This document shows, in pieces, positions 9,111 to 17,450 of a DNA stretch of 64,000 nucleotides. The notes below the pieces were generated by a model. It saw only the letters and a program-made list of their open reading frames with translations, was not told where the DNA came from and searched no databases. Within the stretch, counting starts at the first letter, position 1, and each line of letters starts with the position of its first letter. The translations under genes were made by a program, and so were the position numbers. Location: NCBI GenBank assembly GCA_964483805.1, contig CAZADH010000005.1, positions 1 to 64,000 of the forward strand, given 5' to 3'. This DNA is from CAZADH01 sp964483805 (GTDB taxonomy: Bacteria; Muiribacteriota; Ozemobacteria; Ozemobacterales; Ozemobacteraceae).

Positions 9111-10427
9111 ATGAAGATCGGTGTGATTGGTACTGGATACGTTGGCCTGGTGACGGGCACCTGTTTTGCCGAGTCGGGCAACGACGTGGTGTGCATGGAT
9201 GTCGATCGCGCGAAGATCGACAAACTCAACAACGGGCAGATCCCGATCTACGAACCGGGGCTCGAAGAACTGGTGAAGCGCAACCATCGCGAAGGACGCC
9301 TGGCGTTCACGACCGACATGAAGGCCACGGTGACCCAGTCGTTGTTCATCTTTATCGCCGTCGGTACGCCTCCCGGCGAAGACGGGTCCGCCGACCTGAC
9401 CCATGTGCTCAACGTGGCCCGTCAAATCGGCCAGACCATGGACGGTTTCCGAATCGTCATCAACAAATCGACGGTTCCGGTCGGCACCGGCGAAAAAGTG
9501 CGGGCGGCCATCCGCGAGGAACTCGGCAAGCGCAACGTACCCTTTGAGTTCGACGTGGTGAGCAACCCCGAGTTTCTCAAAGAGGGGGCGGCCATCGACG
9601 ACTTCATGAAGCCCGATCGGGTGGTTGTCGGGTGTGACAATGTCCGCACCGGTGAACTGATGAAAGAGCTGTTTGCGCCATTCTGCCGCACCGGCAAACC
9701 GATCCTGGTGATGGATATCCCCTCGGCCGAGATGACCAAATACGCCGCCAACGCGATGCTCGCTACGCGTATTTCGTTCATGAACGATGTCGCCAACCTG
9801 TGCGATCTGGTGGGCGCCAACATCGATGCCGTCCGCCAGGGCATCGGGTCCGACAGCCGCATCGGGCACTCGTTCCTCTTCCCCGGTGTCGGTTACGGCG
9901 GCAGTTGCTTCCCCAAAGACGTCAAAGCGCTGGTGCAGACGGCGCGGGAACGGGGGCATTCACTGCAGATCCTCGAGGCGGTCGAGGCGGTGAACGAGCG
10001 CCAGAAGTCGTTGATGGCAACCAAGGTTAAGCGCCTGTTTGGCGAGAATCTCAAAGGGCACCTGTTCGCCGTCTGGGGCCTGGCGTTCAAGCCGAACACC
10101 GACGACATGCGCGAGGCACCGGCGATTACCATCATTGAAGAACTGCTGGCGGCCGGAGCCCGCGTGCGGGCTTATGACCCGGAAGCAATACACGAGGCGA
10201 AACGTCACCTCGGCGATCGCGTCGAGTATGGACAACGTAACTACGACGTATTGTCTGGTGCCGATGCCTTGCTCGTGGTGACGGAATGGAACGAGTTCCG
10301 CCGACCCGACTTTCCGCGCATCAAATCGCTGCTGAAGCGGCCGGTGGTCTTTGACGGACGCAACATCTATGACCCGGCCCGGATGCGCGAACAGGGCTTC
10401 GAGTATTTCAGCATCGGCAGACCGTAA
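9111..10427 (+). CDS. ugd: UDP-glucose 6-dehydrogenase
   Basis: 438 residues, normal length for the UDP-glucose/GDP-mannose dehydrogenase family. It has the NAD-binding motif [13 protein letters not shown] at residues 4-16 and the substrate segment [21 protein letters not shown]. The catalytic cysteine sits in GGSCFPKD (Cys266), and the C-terminal [15 protein letters not shown] motif is present. The enzyme oxidises UDP-glucose to UDP-glucuronate with two NAD+, supplying acidic surface polysaccharides. Start at 9111 chosen for GGAGAG at 9101-9106. The gene diverges from the envelope operon and is followed 74 nt later by citD. An imperfect AT-rich palindrome (about 9081-9098) lies just upstream. 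Confidence 0.96.
   Translation: MKIGVIGTGYVGLVTGTCFAESGNDVVCMDVDRAKIDKLNNGQIPIYEPGLEELVKRNHREGRLAFTTDMKATVTQSLFIFIAVGTPPGEDGSADLTHVLNVARQIGQTMDGFRIVINKSTVPVGTGEKVRAAIREELGKRNVPFEFDVVSNPEFLKEGAAIDDFMKPDRVVVGCDNVRTGELMKELFAPFCRTGKPILVMDIPSAEMTKYAANAMLATRISFMNDVANLCDLVGANIDAVRQGIGSDSRIGHSFLFPGVGYGGSCFPKDVKALVQTARERGHSLQILEAVEAVNERQKSLMATKVKRLFGENLKGHLFAVWGLAFKPNTDDMREAPAITIIEELLAAGARVRAYDPEAIHEAKRHLGDRVEYGQRNYDVLSGADALLVVTEWNEFRRPDFPRIKSLLKRPVVFDGRNIYDPARMREQGFEYFSIGRP
10240..10252. repeat. AATAC-N3-GTATT palindrome, copy 5
   Basis: ACTAC GAC GTATT, 9 of 10, inside ugd. Confidence 0.5.
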
Positions 10428-10501
10428 GCGAGGTCGCGCCAGGCGCGGTGACCATGATGCCGCGGTGGCGTGACGCAGAAAACCGCAGCGGAGGTGCATG
10501 A

Positions 10502-10768
10502 ATGGGTGAAATCATGGCCCAGGCCGGGTCGCTCGAATCCGGCGATGTGCATGTGAGTATCACAGCGGGAGCGGGTGAGCTCGAGATCGAGAGCCCGGTC
10601 ATCGCCATCTTCGGCGACGCCATTCGGGCCACTGCCCGCGAGGTGTTGACGCGGTATCACCTGCCGTCGGTACGGGTGAAAATCACCGACCGTGGTGCCC
10701 TCGACTACGTGTTGCGGGCACGACTCGAGACGGCGGCCCTGCGCTGGACTGGCGCCGCGAAAGGATGA
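10502..10768 (+). CDS. citD: citrate lyase acyl carrier protein (gamma subunit)
   Basis: 88 residues. It has the CitD signature AGSLESGDVHVSI near the N-terminus; a Ser in the LESGD motif is where the triphosphoribosyl-dephospho-CoA prosthetic group attaches in the family. The C-terminal KITDRGALDYVLRARLETAALR is also conserved. It carries the acetyl/citryl thioester in the citrate lyase complex that splits citrate to acetate and oxaloacetate. GGAGG at 10490-10494 fits the start at 10502. The end overlaps citE (ATGA), so it is the first gene of a citDEF operon. The genes for the ligase (citC) and prosthetic group synthesis (citX, citG) are not in the window. Confidence 0.93.
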   Translation: MGEIMAQAGSLESGDVHVSITAGAGELEIESPVIAIFGDAIRATAREVLTRYHLPSVRVKITDRGALDYVLRARLETAALRWTGAAKG

Positions 10769-11688
10769 CGACGATGTCTGCCGAATCGCGACCTCCTGCC
10801 CGTTTGCGCCGTTCGCTGCTCTACATTCCGGGCAACTCGCCGTCTCTGATCAAAGGGGCGGGGTTGTTTGCCCCCGATACGCTCGTCTTCGATCTCGAGG
10901 ATGCCGTGGCGTTGGCCGAGAAAGACGCGGCGCGGATCCTGGTGCGTGAATCGTTGCGCCAGCGCACGCTGGTCAACCCGTGCAACGTCGAGCTGATGGT
11001 GCGTATCAACGGCCTCGATACTCCGTTCTGGCGGGATGATCTCGACTGCATCATGCCCGTCGGTCCCGATGCGATCCGGTTGCCCAAGGTCGAGTCGCCC
11101 GAGCAGATCGGGCAGTTGGCGGCGGCCCTGCAGGAACGCGAACAGCGGTTTGACCTGCCCATGGGCCGCACGGCAATCGTGGCCATTCTCGAGACGGTGC
11201 GCGGGGTCAACGCGGCGGGCGCGATTGCTCGGGCACACCCGCGCCTGGTTGCCCTGACGTTGGGTGCCGAAGACTTCACCCGCGATCTGGGCACGGCGCG
11301 CAGCAAGACCGGCGAGGAATTGGCCTTCGCCCGTGGGTGCATTGTGCTCGCGGCCCGCGAGGCGGGTATCCAGGCGATCGACACCGTGTTCGGCGATGTC
11401 AACGACGACGCCGGGCTGTTGGCCGAGACCCGTTTGATCAAACAGTTGGGTTTCGATGGCAAGTCGGTCATCCATCCGCGCCAGGTTCGTCTCGTTCATC
11501 ATGTGTTCGACCCGACGGTCGACGAAATCGAGCAGGCCCGCCGCGTGTGCGCTGCGGCGAAAGCGGCTGCTGAAGCGGGATCTGGCGTCGTCGCCCTCGA
11601 CGGGCGCATGATCGATACGCCTGTGGTCAAGAGGGCCGAGCGCATTCTTCGCTATGCCGAGGCGGTGTCGGTGGGGGTGAATCCATGA
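10765..11688 (+). CDS. citE: citrate lyase beta subunit (citryl-CoA lyase)
   Basis: 307 residues, TIM-barrel CitE family. Motifs include LLYIPGNSPSLIKGA, FDLEDAVALAEKDAAR (metal-binding Asp/Glu), LTLGAEDFTRDLGTARSKTGEEL and GFDGKSVIHPRQV. In the complex it cleaves the citryl thioester to oxaloacetate and the acetyl thioester. Start and stop overlap citD and citF by 4 nt each (ATGA junctions), implying coupled translation of stoichiometric subunits. A CitE-like malyl-CoA lyase is the alternative family, but flanking citD and citF settles the assignment. Confidence 0.95.
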   Translation: MTTMSAESRPPARLRRSLLYIPGNSPSLIKGAGLFAPDTLVFDLEDAVALAEKDAARILVRESLRQRTLVNPCNVELMVRINGLDTPFWRDDLDCIMPVGPDAIRLPKVESPEQIGQLAAALQEREQRFDLPMGRTAIVAILETVRGVNAAGAIARAHPRLVALTLGAEDFTRDLGTARSKTGEELAFARGCIVLAAREAGIQAIDTVFGDVNDDAGLLAETRLIKQLGFDGKSVIHPRQVRLVHHVFDPTVDEIEQARRVCAAAKAAAEAGSGVVALDGRMIDTPVVKRAERILRYAEAVSVGVNP

Positions 11689-13244
11689 CCATCCGCAACT
11701 CGATCGGACGCGAATTTCCTGGCAGTTTCCCGGGCTATGCGGCGGTGCGGCCGTATGCTGGCGCATTTTCGACTGGGCCCCGGCAGCCGTTCGGGGCGCC
11801 GGCCAGTCTCCGTCACCGTGTCGATCCGCGTGCGAACAAAGTGCTCGCGGGGCTGGATGCGGCGCTCGATGCCGTGCAGTTGCGCGACGGCATGGCCATC
11901 TCGTTTCATCACCACCTGCGCAACGGCGATCGCGTGGTCAATGCCGTCGTCGAAGCCGCGGCCCGGCGGGGGGTGAAGAATCTCACGCTGTTGCCGACGG
12001 CCCTGTTCGGCGTGCATCAGGCGTTGTTGGCCCGCATCGAGGACGGCACGATCGGCCGCATCGAAGGAAGCCTGAACGGACCGATCGGGCGACGCGTCAG
12101 CCAGGGTGCGTTCGCGGCACCGGTGATCCTGCGGTCGCACGGTGGCCGGGCGCGGGCGATCGAGGCGGGCGAAGTGAAGGTCGACGTGGCCTTCATTGCC
12201 GCCCCGACCTGCGACGCTGCCGGCAACGTCAGTGGTCTGGGCGGTCCGGCCGCATGTGGTCCGCTGGGTTACGCGATGACCGATGCCATGTATGCACATC
12301 GTGTTGTCGCCGTCACCGACTGCCTCGTGCCGTTCCCCAATCCGCGGGCCTGCATCATGCAGACCCATGTCGACTTCGTCGTTGAGTTGCCGAGCATCGG
12401 AGACCCAAAAGGGATCGTTTCGGGGACGACGGAAGTGACGCGCGATCCGACGCGGCTTCTCATCGCCGAACGCGCGGCGGCGCTGTTCGACGCGTTGGGG
12501 CTCATCCAGGAAGGCTTCTCGTTTCAGACCGGGGCGGGCGGCATTACCCTCGCGGTGACGGGCTTCGTGCGCGAACACATGGTCAAACGGGGAGTGAAAG
12601 CCTCGTTCGTGTCGGGTGGCATCACCGGGGCGATGGTCGATCTGCTCGAAGACGGTCTGGTTGCGGCGTTGCTCGATGTGCAGAGTTTCGACCTCCAGGC
12701 CGTCGGTTCGCTCGATCGCAATCCCCGCCATCTCGAGATGAGTGCGAGCATGTATGCAAATCCGCACAGTGCCGCATGTGTTGTCGACCGCCTCGATGCG
12801 GTTGTGCTCGGGGCCACCGAGATCGATCTCGATTTCAACGTCAACGTGAACACCGAAGCCGACGGGGCTCTGCTGCATGGGATCGGCGGCCACCAGGATA
12901 CCGCGGCCGGCGCCCGGGTGACCGTCGTCACCGCCCCGTTGACGCGGGGGCGCATCCCCCTTGTTGTTGACAAAGTATTGACGGTGACATCGCCCGGAGA
13001 GACCATCGATGCGGTGGTCACCGAGTGGGGCATTGCCGTCAACCCGCGCCGCCAGGATCTGCTCGATCGCCTGCGCGGCAGTCGCTTGCCCATCGTGCCG
13101 ATGCCGGCGCTCTACGAGCGGGCCGTGCAGTTGTGCGGCAAACCGGCGCCGCTCGCACTGACCGACAAAATCGTGGCATTGATCGAGTATCGGGATGGAA
13201 CGGTGCTCGATGTGGTTCGCCAGGTGGCGCCGAAAGCGCCCTGA
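11685..13244 (+). CDS. citF: citrate lyase alpha subunit (citrate:acetyl-ACP transferase)
   Basis: 519 residues, the usual CitF length. The N-terminal part shows DGMAISFHHHLRNGDRVVN and SLNGPIGRRVSQGAF, and later VAFIAAPTCDAAGNVSGLGG, all typical of the CitF CoA-transferase fold. It exchanges acetyl for citrate on the CitD prosthetic group. It is the third gene of the citDEF operon and is followed 13 nt later by a sugar nucleotidyltransferase. The presence of all three core subunits suggests citrate fermentation or cleavage to oxaloacetate; no citrate transporter is visible here. Confidence 0.95.
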   Translation: MTIRNSIGREFPGSFPGYAAVRPYAGAFSTGPRQPFGAPASLRHRVDPRANKVLAGLDAALDAVQLRDGMAISFHHHLRNGDRVVNAVVEAAARRGVKNLTLLPTALFGVHQALLARIEDGTIGRIEGSLNGPIGRRVSQGAFAAPVILRSHGGRARAIEAGEVKVDVAFIAAPTCDAAGNVSGLGGPAACGPLGYAMTDAMYAHRVVAVTDCLVPFPNPRACIMQTHVDFVVELPSIGDPKGIVSGTTEVTRDPTRLLIAERAAALFDALGLIQEGFSFQTGAGGITLAVTGFVREHMVKRGVKASFVSGGITGAMVDLLEDGLVAALLDVQSFDLQAVGSLDRNPRHLEMSASMYANPHSAACVVDRLDAVVLGATEIDLDFNVNVNTEADGALLHGIGGHQDTAAGARVTVVTAPLTRGRIPLVVDKVLTVTSPGETIDAVVTEWGIAVNPRRQDLLDRLRGSRLPIVPMPALYERAVQLCGKPAPLALTDKIVALIEYRDGTVLDVVRQVAPKAP

Positions 13245-13257
13245 CAGGAGGCCGATC

Positions 13258-14253
13258 ATGGTCGTCATTCTCCCGGTGGCCGGCAAAGGCACGCGCTTGC
13301 GCCCCCACACCCACAGCAAACCGAAATCGCTGGTGCGGGTCGCTGGCAAGACAGTGTTGGAATACGTTGTATTGAGCCTGCAGGGCATCAAGATCGACCT
13401 CGTCGTGTTCATTTGCGACGAAAACATGGCCTTGATCGAGGCCTTCGTCAAAGAGCATTATCCCGAGCTGCCGTGCCAGTACATTCATCAGGAAGAACGG
13501 CTGGGTCCGGCCCATGCGGTCTGGTTGGCGCATCCGTTCATCCGTCAGGGCGACGATGTGCTGATCGTCTTCAACGACACGCTGTTCGTCACCGACCTCA
13601 CGCGGATCCCGGCCCTGTGCGAAGGCAAAGACGGCCTCATCTACTCGAAAGAGGTCGTCGATTACAAGCGGTTCGGGGTCAACGTGGTGCGCGACGGCAT
13701 CATCACCGACATGGTCGAAAAACCCGATCAGCCGATATCGAAGCTCGCCCAGGTGGGACTGTACTATCTGCGCGACGGCAAAGCCCTCATGGACGCCATT
13801 TCTGCGGCGGTCAAGAAGGGGCTGAAGGTCAAGGGTGAATATTATCTGCCCGAGGTCTTCAAGCTGATGATGGCGAACGGCGCCAGGTTTGGTGCCCCCG
13901 AGATCGACGAATGGCTCGATTGCGGCAAGCCCGAAACATTGCTGGCCACCAATCGCTATCTGCTCGAGAACGGCCATGCCCACGACGCCAACTTCCCCAA
14001 CTGCGTCATCGTGCCGCCGGTGGCGATCGACCCGACGGCCAAGATCAAGAACTCGGTCATTGGTCCGCACGTGTCGGTGGCGCGCGGGTGCACGATCGAA
14101 GACTGCATCATCCGTGATTCGGTGGTGAATGCCGATTCGAGCCTGACCAACCTGATCCTGAGTGACTCGATCGTTGGCGACTCGGTCGAACTTTCGGGCG
14201 GCGCCCAGCGCATCAGCATTGGCGACAACAGTGTGATTCACTGGGGCGGGTGA
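13258..14253 (+). CDS. sugar-1-phosphate nucleotidyltransferase with left-handed beta-helix tail
   Basis: 331 residues. Start at 13258 is set by CAGGAGG at 13246-13252. The N-terminal nucleotidyltransferase signature LPVAGKGTRLRPHTHSKPKSL is at residues 5-25, with the substrate loop NDTLF and YYLRDGKALMDAI later. The C-terminal third has hexapeptide repeats (AIDPTAKIKNSVIGPHVSVARGCTIEDCIIRDSVV), a left-handed beta-helix. Such proteins make NDP-sugars (dTDP-glucose or UDP-glucose type) from sugar-1-phosphate and NTP. The exact nucleotide is not decidable. It could supply Ugd or RmlD, whose genes lie within 10 kb. It carries a perfect copy of the dispersed palindrome. Confidence 0.9.
   Translation: MVVILPVAGKGTRLRPHTHSKPKSLVRVAGKTVLEYVVLSLQGIKIDLVVFICDENMALIEAFVKEHYPELPCQYIHQEERLGPAHAVWLAHPFIRQGDDVLIVFNDTLFVTDLTRIPALCEGKDGLIYSKEVVDYKRFGVNVVRDGIITDMVEKPDQPISKLAQVGLYYLRDGKALMDAISAAVKKGLKVKGEYYLPEVFKLMMANGARFGAPEIDEWLDCGKPETLLATNRYLLENGHAHDANFPNCVIVPPVAIDPTAKIKNSVIGPHVSVARGCTIEDCIIRDSVVNADSSLTNLILSDSIVGDSVELSGGAQRISIGDNSVIHWGG
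13361..13373. repeat. AATAC-N3-GTATT palindrome, copy 6 (perfect)
   Basis: AATAC GTT GTATT, 10 of 10, inside the nucleotidyltransferase gene, read there as codons for E-Y-V-V-L. Confidence 0.65.
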
Positions 14254-14298
14254 ACGACGGCTGCGCCAACGGTCGCGGCGGGCCGGCCCCGCTGCATT

Positions 14299-14320
14299 GC
14301 GCGAAACTGGCGTTTCGCGC
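14299..14320. other. perfect 9-bp hairpin in the gap before the tRNA genes
   Basis: GCGCGAAAC (14299-14307) and GTTTCGCGC (14312-14320) with a 4-nt loop. There is no T-run, so it could be a Rho-assisted terminator or RNA-stability element for the preceding operon. The rest of 14254-14448 shows nothing I recognise. Confidence 0.5.
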
Positions 14321-14448
14321 CCCCTGCTCGGCTCGTTGCGCGCCATCCCTGGCGCCGAGCCGATCCGGCGCTCCTGCGCACGTCCGTGGGGCAACGGCCG
14401 CAGGCGGGTACCCTGGCTCGTTTTTCACGAATGGGCGTCAGATCCGAT

Positions 14449-14477
14449 TTGACAACGGACCGAGGCCATGCTATCAT
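14449..14477 (+). promoter_or_regulatory. strong sigma70-type promoter of the tRNA pair
   Basis: TTGACA (14449-14454), 17-nt spacer, TATCAT (14472-14477), 12 nt before the first tRNA base. The -35 is a perfect consensus. Confidence 0.85.
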
Positions 14478-14489
14478 CAAAACCGTCCC

Positions 14490-14560
14490 TGGGGGATCGT
14501 CTAATGGCAGGACGACAGACTCTGGATCTGTCTATTGGGGTTCGAGTCCCTGTCCCCCAG
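14490..14560 (+). tRNA. tRNA-Gln (anticodon CTG)
   Basis: A cloverleaf can be folded by eye. Acceptor TGGGGGA pairs with TCCCCCA, including the U1-A72 pair that is normal for bacterial tRNA-Gln. The anticodon loop CTCTGGA gives anticodon CTG (reads CAG). The T-loop is TTCGAGT. No CCA is encoded. It is transcribed with tRNA-Glu, 7 nt downstream. Confidence 0.93.
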
Positions 14561-14567
14561 CCGATCT

Positions 14568-14641
<74 letters not shown>

Positions 14642-14678
14642 CCGAGAGCATGTTTTGAAAGGCTCACCGAAGTGCAGG

Positions 14679-14701
14679 AACCCCGCTAATCAGGCGGGGT
14701 T
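14679..14701 (+). terminator. terminator-like hairpin carried by the element at attL
   Basis: AACCCCGC (14679-14686), 7-nt loop, GCGGGGTT (14694-14701), then TCGTGCTTTT. Same place, stem pattern and flanks as the host hairpin beyond attR (24334-24360), so the element replaces the tRNA terminator it displaces. Confidence 0.7.
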
Positions 14702-14760
14702 TCGTGCTTTTAGCGTCCAGCGAAAACCACCAAAAAACATTGCAGACCGCGACACGTTAC

Positions 14761-14806
14761 GGGTAAATTCCCGGGTAACTGCCCAACCGCCGCACAGGAG
14801 TTACCC
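14761..14806. other. candidate integrase arm-type sites, left end
   Basis: GGGTAAA (14761-14767), GGGTAAC (14773-14779) and an inverted GTTACCC (14800-14806), just before the integrase start. GGGTAAC recurs twice near attR (24207-24226). Confidence 0.5.
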
Positions 14807-14810
14807 AGCC

Positions 14811-15980
14811 ATGCCATTGACCGCGCTGCAACTGCGGACCCTGAAAGACCCACCGAAACGGATCAGACTCTTTGACTCGAACGGCCTCTACCTCGAAGTC
14901 CGCCCCGAGGGTGGCCGTTGGTGGCGGTTCCGCTTCGTGTTCGGTGGCAAAGAGAAGATGCTCAGTCTCGGGACTTACCCAGAGGTCAGTCTCGCCGATG
15001 CCCGGGCCAAGCGCGACGACATGCGGGCGCAACTGCGCAACGGCGTTTACCCGTCCATCGGTCGGGGCCGCCCGGGTAACACTGTCGCGGCGATCGCTGC
15101 CGAGTGGTTGGCCGAATGGTCGAAAGACAAGGTTGCCGGCCACGTCGTCAGGATCAAACGAAACCTCGATTCTGACATCTTGCCATTCATCGGGCCGAAA
15201 CCAATCAAGGCTCTTTCGCCGATTGAAGCCCTGGACGTTGCCCGGCGGGTGCGCGACCGTGGCGCACCTGAGACGGCAACGCGGGTGCTTGGCATTATCA
15301 GCTTGATCTGCCGCTATGCCGTGCTCACCGGCCGCCTGACCTCTGACCCCTGCCGCGACCTTCGAGGCGCGATGAAGACGCCGGCCGCGAAACACTTCCC
15401 CGCACCGACCGCCCCGGCCAAGGTCGGCGAGATTCTACGAGTGCTTCACGGGTATCACGGTTCGCCGATCGTTCGGGCCGCGTTGCGACTCGGGCCGCTG
15501 GTGTTCGTCCGACCGGGAGAACTGCGGCAAGCAGAATGGTCAGGGATCGACCTCGGGGTAGGGGAGTGGCGATTCAAACTCTCGAAGGGGGGAGCCGACC
15601 ACATTGTGCCGTTGTCGCGCCAGGCCATCGAGATCTTGCGAGAAATCCAGGCAATCACCGGCGGCTGCCGCTACGTGTTCCCGTCCGCCATGGCCCCCGA
15701 CCGGGCGATGAGTGACAACACGGTGTTGGGTGCCTTGCGCCGTCTCGGCATCGGAAAGGGTGAAATGGTAGGTAACTCGTGGAGAGTGACCGCTCGCACG
15801 ATGCTCGATGAGGTTCTCGGGTTCCGCGTTGACCTGATCGAGCATCAGCTTGGGCATGTCGTTCGAGACCCGCTTGGCCGGGCTTACAACCGGACGCAGC
15901 ACCTACCAGAACGCCGCCGCATGATGCAGGCATGGGCCGATTACCTGGACACAGTGAAGGCGGGTGGGGTGGCGCGTTGA
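14811..15980 (+). CDS. int: tyrosine integrase (P4-type, DUF4102 N-terminus)
   Basis: Start at 14811 (MPLTALQLRTLKDPPKR) because AGGAG lies at 14797-14801; the in-frame extension to 14655 crosses the hairpin and arm-site region. 389 residues. The N-terminal arm-binding domain has GLYLEVRPEGGRWWRFRFVFGGKEKMLSLGTYPEVSLADAR. The catalytic domain has RPGELRQAEW (first Arg), ARTMLDEVLGFRVDLIEHQLGH and AYNRT with the nucleophilic Tyr. Odd point: where relatives have HGFR (box II His and Arg), this protein has NSWR, so the His is replaced. It catalyses integration into and excision from tRNA-Glu. The hicA -35 box overlaps its end. Confidence 0.95.
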   Translation: MPLTALQLRTLKDPPKRIRLFDSNGLYLEVRPEGGRWWRFRFVFGGKEKMLSLGTYPEVSLADARAKRDDMRAQLRNGVYPSIGRGRPGNTVAAIAAEWLAEWSKDKVAGHVVRIKRNLDSDILPFIGPKPIKALSPIEALDVARRVRDRGAPETATRVLGIISLICRYAVLTGRLTSDPCRDLRGAMKTPAAKHFPAPTAPAKVGEILRVLHGYHGSPIVRAALRLGPLVFVRPGELRQAEWSGIDLGVGEWRFKLSKGGADHIVPLSRQAIEILREIQAITGGCRYVFPSAMAPDRAMSDNTVLGALRRLGIGKGEMVGNSWRVTARTMLDEVLGFRVDLIEHQLGHVVRDPLGRAYNRTQHLPERRRMMQAWADYLDTVKAGGVAR

Positions 15981-16005
15981 CACGACATACCACCGGCGAT
16001 ACTAT
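15977..16005 (+). promoter_or_regulatory. candidate hicAB promoter giving a leaderless message
   Basis: TTGACA (15977-15982) overlaps the integrase stop; a 17-nt spacer is followed by TACTAT (16000-16005). The predicted start of transcription, about 6-7 nt on, coincides with the hicA ATG at 16012, and no ribosome site precedes that ATG. Confidence 0.55.
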
Positions 16006-16011
16006 TGGCCC

Positions 16012-16242
16012 ATGACTGCCCGTGACAAGATACTCGCCAGGATGCGCAACAACCCGCGCGGCTGGCACGTCGACGACCTGAAGGCGTTGGCAAAACACTT
16101 CGGTATCGCGTTCCGGCAGAAAGGAACGAGTCACGTTACCTTTGTGATACCCGGCAAGCGTTCGCTGCCGGTCCCTGCCAACAACCCGGTTGAGCCTGAA
16201 TACGTGCGGGCGTTCCTGAAGCTCATTGACGAGGTGATCTGA
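16012..16242 (+). CDS. hicA: HicA-type mRNA interferase toxin
   Basis: 76 residues starting MTARDKILARMRNNPRGWHVDDLKALAKHFG. The segment RQKGTSHVTFVIPG holds the catalytic His of the dsRBD-like HicA fold (family pattern GSHxxF), and the C-terminus PEYVRAFLKLIDEV matches HicA. The toxin degrades mRNA when unopposed by HicB. Start at 16012 rather than 15964, because the promoter lies between the two. Two bases separate it from hicB, the usual order. It probably stabilises the element. Confidence 0.88.
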   Translation: MTARDKILARMRNNPRGWHVDDLKALAKHFGIAFRQKGTSHVTFVIPGKRSLPVPANNPVEPEYVRAFLKLIDEVI

Positions 16243-16244
16243 CA

Positions 16245-16622
16245 ATGAAGGAACTTCAATACCCGTTCGTGGTGCGACCTCGTGACAAGGCCGACGGCCC
16301 CGGCTGGGTCGTCGAGTTCCCCGACCTTCCCGACTGCATCGGCATCGGCAAGACGGTTGACGCTGCCATTGCCAGCGCCCGCGATGTTGTAGCCGAGTGG
16401 CTGGACACGGCGCGCGAGTTTTCTATCCCGATCCCGAAACCGTCGGCCAGCGGCAAGTGGGTGCAACGGGTCGGCAAGACGACCCACCTACGACTGATCG
16501 AGACGGCGAAACGTGAGGGCGTCAGCCTCAACGCACTGGTTCTGTCATTCATCGCGGAAGGGTTGGGCCGACATTCGGCAACTCAAGGCCGCCGGACGAC
16601 TGGCCGGAAGCGGGCCGCGTGA
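16245..16622 (+). CDS. hicB: HicB-type antitoxin
   Basis: 125 residues. N-terminal partial RNase H fold with YPFVVRPRDKADGPGWVVEFPDLPDCIGIGKTVDAAIASARDVVAEWLD, the HicB signature. The C-terminal part, THLRLIETAKREGVSLNALVLSFIAEGL, is a ribbon-helix-helix DNA-binding segment, so it can repress its own promoter upstream of hicA. The tail is basic (RRTTGRKRAA). Its TGA overlaps the GTG of the next gene. Confidence 0.9.
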   Translation: MKELQYPFVVRPRDKADGPGWVVEFPDLPDCIGIGKTVDAAIASARDVVAEWLDTAREFSIPIPKPSASGKWVQRVGKTTHLRLIETAKREGVSLNALVLSFIAEGLGRHSATQGRRTTGRKRAA

Positions 16623-17272
16623 GCGCGCCGACCAGGCGGGGCGCGGTGGCCAGCAAGAAGCGGGTGCCCAAGCCGACGGCGACGCCGGCAACGCGCGAAT
16701 TGCTGGCCATGCTGCCGTGGTTGGCGGTGGACCCGGACAGGACAACGCCGAGCGACTACGTTTCAGTGGCAGCTTGCGAGTGGGAACGATGGAAAACAAT
16801 GTGTGACTCGGCAATGGAGGATTTCGATCAAGCCAGCGACACGAGAATTGCTGAACACCTAGCAGAAACGGCCTGCCACATTCGCAAACTGATTTCATAC
16901 TGGTCTGCCGGTCGCCCTGTGTCTGGACCCGTTCGTGAAGCCGCGAACCTTGCTATGTCGTGGGCTAATATCGTGTTCGCCAAGGTCCGAATAAAGGGGC
17001 GCATCAACGGCGGAACTGTCGTTGCGTACGGATTCGACCTGTCCGACCCGTTTGTGGTTCATCGCCAGCATGTATGCATCAACGCTTTCAATGCATTCGG
17101 CGGCAACGATGCCGGCGCGTTCATCGGCGCCTGCCCGCGCTGCGGGAAGGTGTTCGAGAAGGCGCGAGGGGATCAGGAGTATTGCGGGAAGGCGTGCCAG
17201 ACAGCCGCTAAACAAAAGAGATACGACAAAAAGATAAAAACGATGTCTTACNNNNNNNNNNAAAAACAGTAA
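16619..17272 (+). CDS. zinc-finger protein of the element, 3' end uncertain because of an N gap
   Basis: Starts with GTG overlapping the hicB stop (GTGA). About 217 residues if the gap length is right. The N-terminus is basic, the middle is helical (ACEWERWKTMCDSAMEDFDQASDTRIAEHLAETACHIRKLISYW), and a Cys4 cluster CPRCGKVFEKARGDQEYCGKACQTAAKQKRY near the end resembles the zinc finger of CGNR/DUF6076-type phage proteins. Function unknown; nucleic-acid binding is likely. Ten N at 17252-17261 fall in the last codons, so the true C-terminus cannot be known. Confidence 0.6.
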   Translation: MSAPTRRGAVASKKRVPKPTATPATRELLAMLPWLAVDPDRTTPSDYVSVAACEWERWKTMCDSAMEDFDQASDTRIAEHLAETACHIRKLISYWSAGRPVSGPVREAANLAMSWANIVFAKVRIKGRINGGTVVAYGFDLSDPFVVHRQHVCINAFNAFGGNDAGAFIGACPRCGKVFEKARGDQEYCGKACQTAAKQKRYDKKIKTMSYXXXXKQ

Positions 17273-17275
17273 GAC
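17245..17275. other. sequence gap inside an inverted repeat
   Basis: GTCTTAC (17245-17251) and GTAAGAC (17269-17275) flank ten N (17252-17261) and an AAAAACA stretch. The gap sits in the loop of a hairpin that may be a terminator. Its real length is unknown. Confidence 0.7.
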
Positions 17276-17450
17276 GTTAGAATGAGGCTACCGGCAAGCG
17301 CGGGTGCAACCGTGCAAACCGGTAGCCTCGTGGCTTGTAGGCGCGAACCCGCAAACCACACGCAACGGCAAGGGTAACACCGAGCAGACCACGAGGCAAC
17401 GAGCACCGGCTTTCCGTTCGGGCTCGATGATGACCTCGGAGGTTTACCCC

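Noticed and set aside
11652..13451. 599-codon minus-strand open frame opposite citF
   Set aside because: Antisense of citF and its neighbours, with no recognisable motif.
14655..14810. Longer integrase start
   Set aside because: The extra residues cross the terminator hairpin and arm-type sites, and the ribosome site is at 14797-14801.
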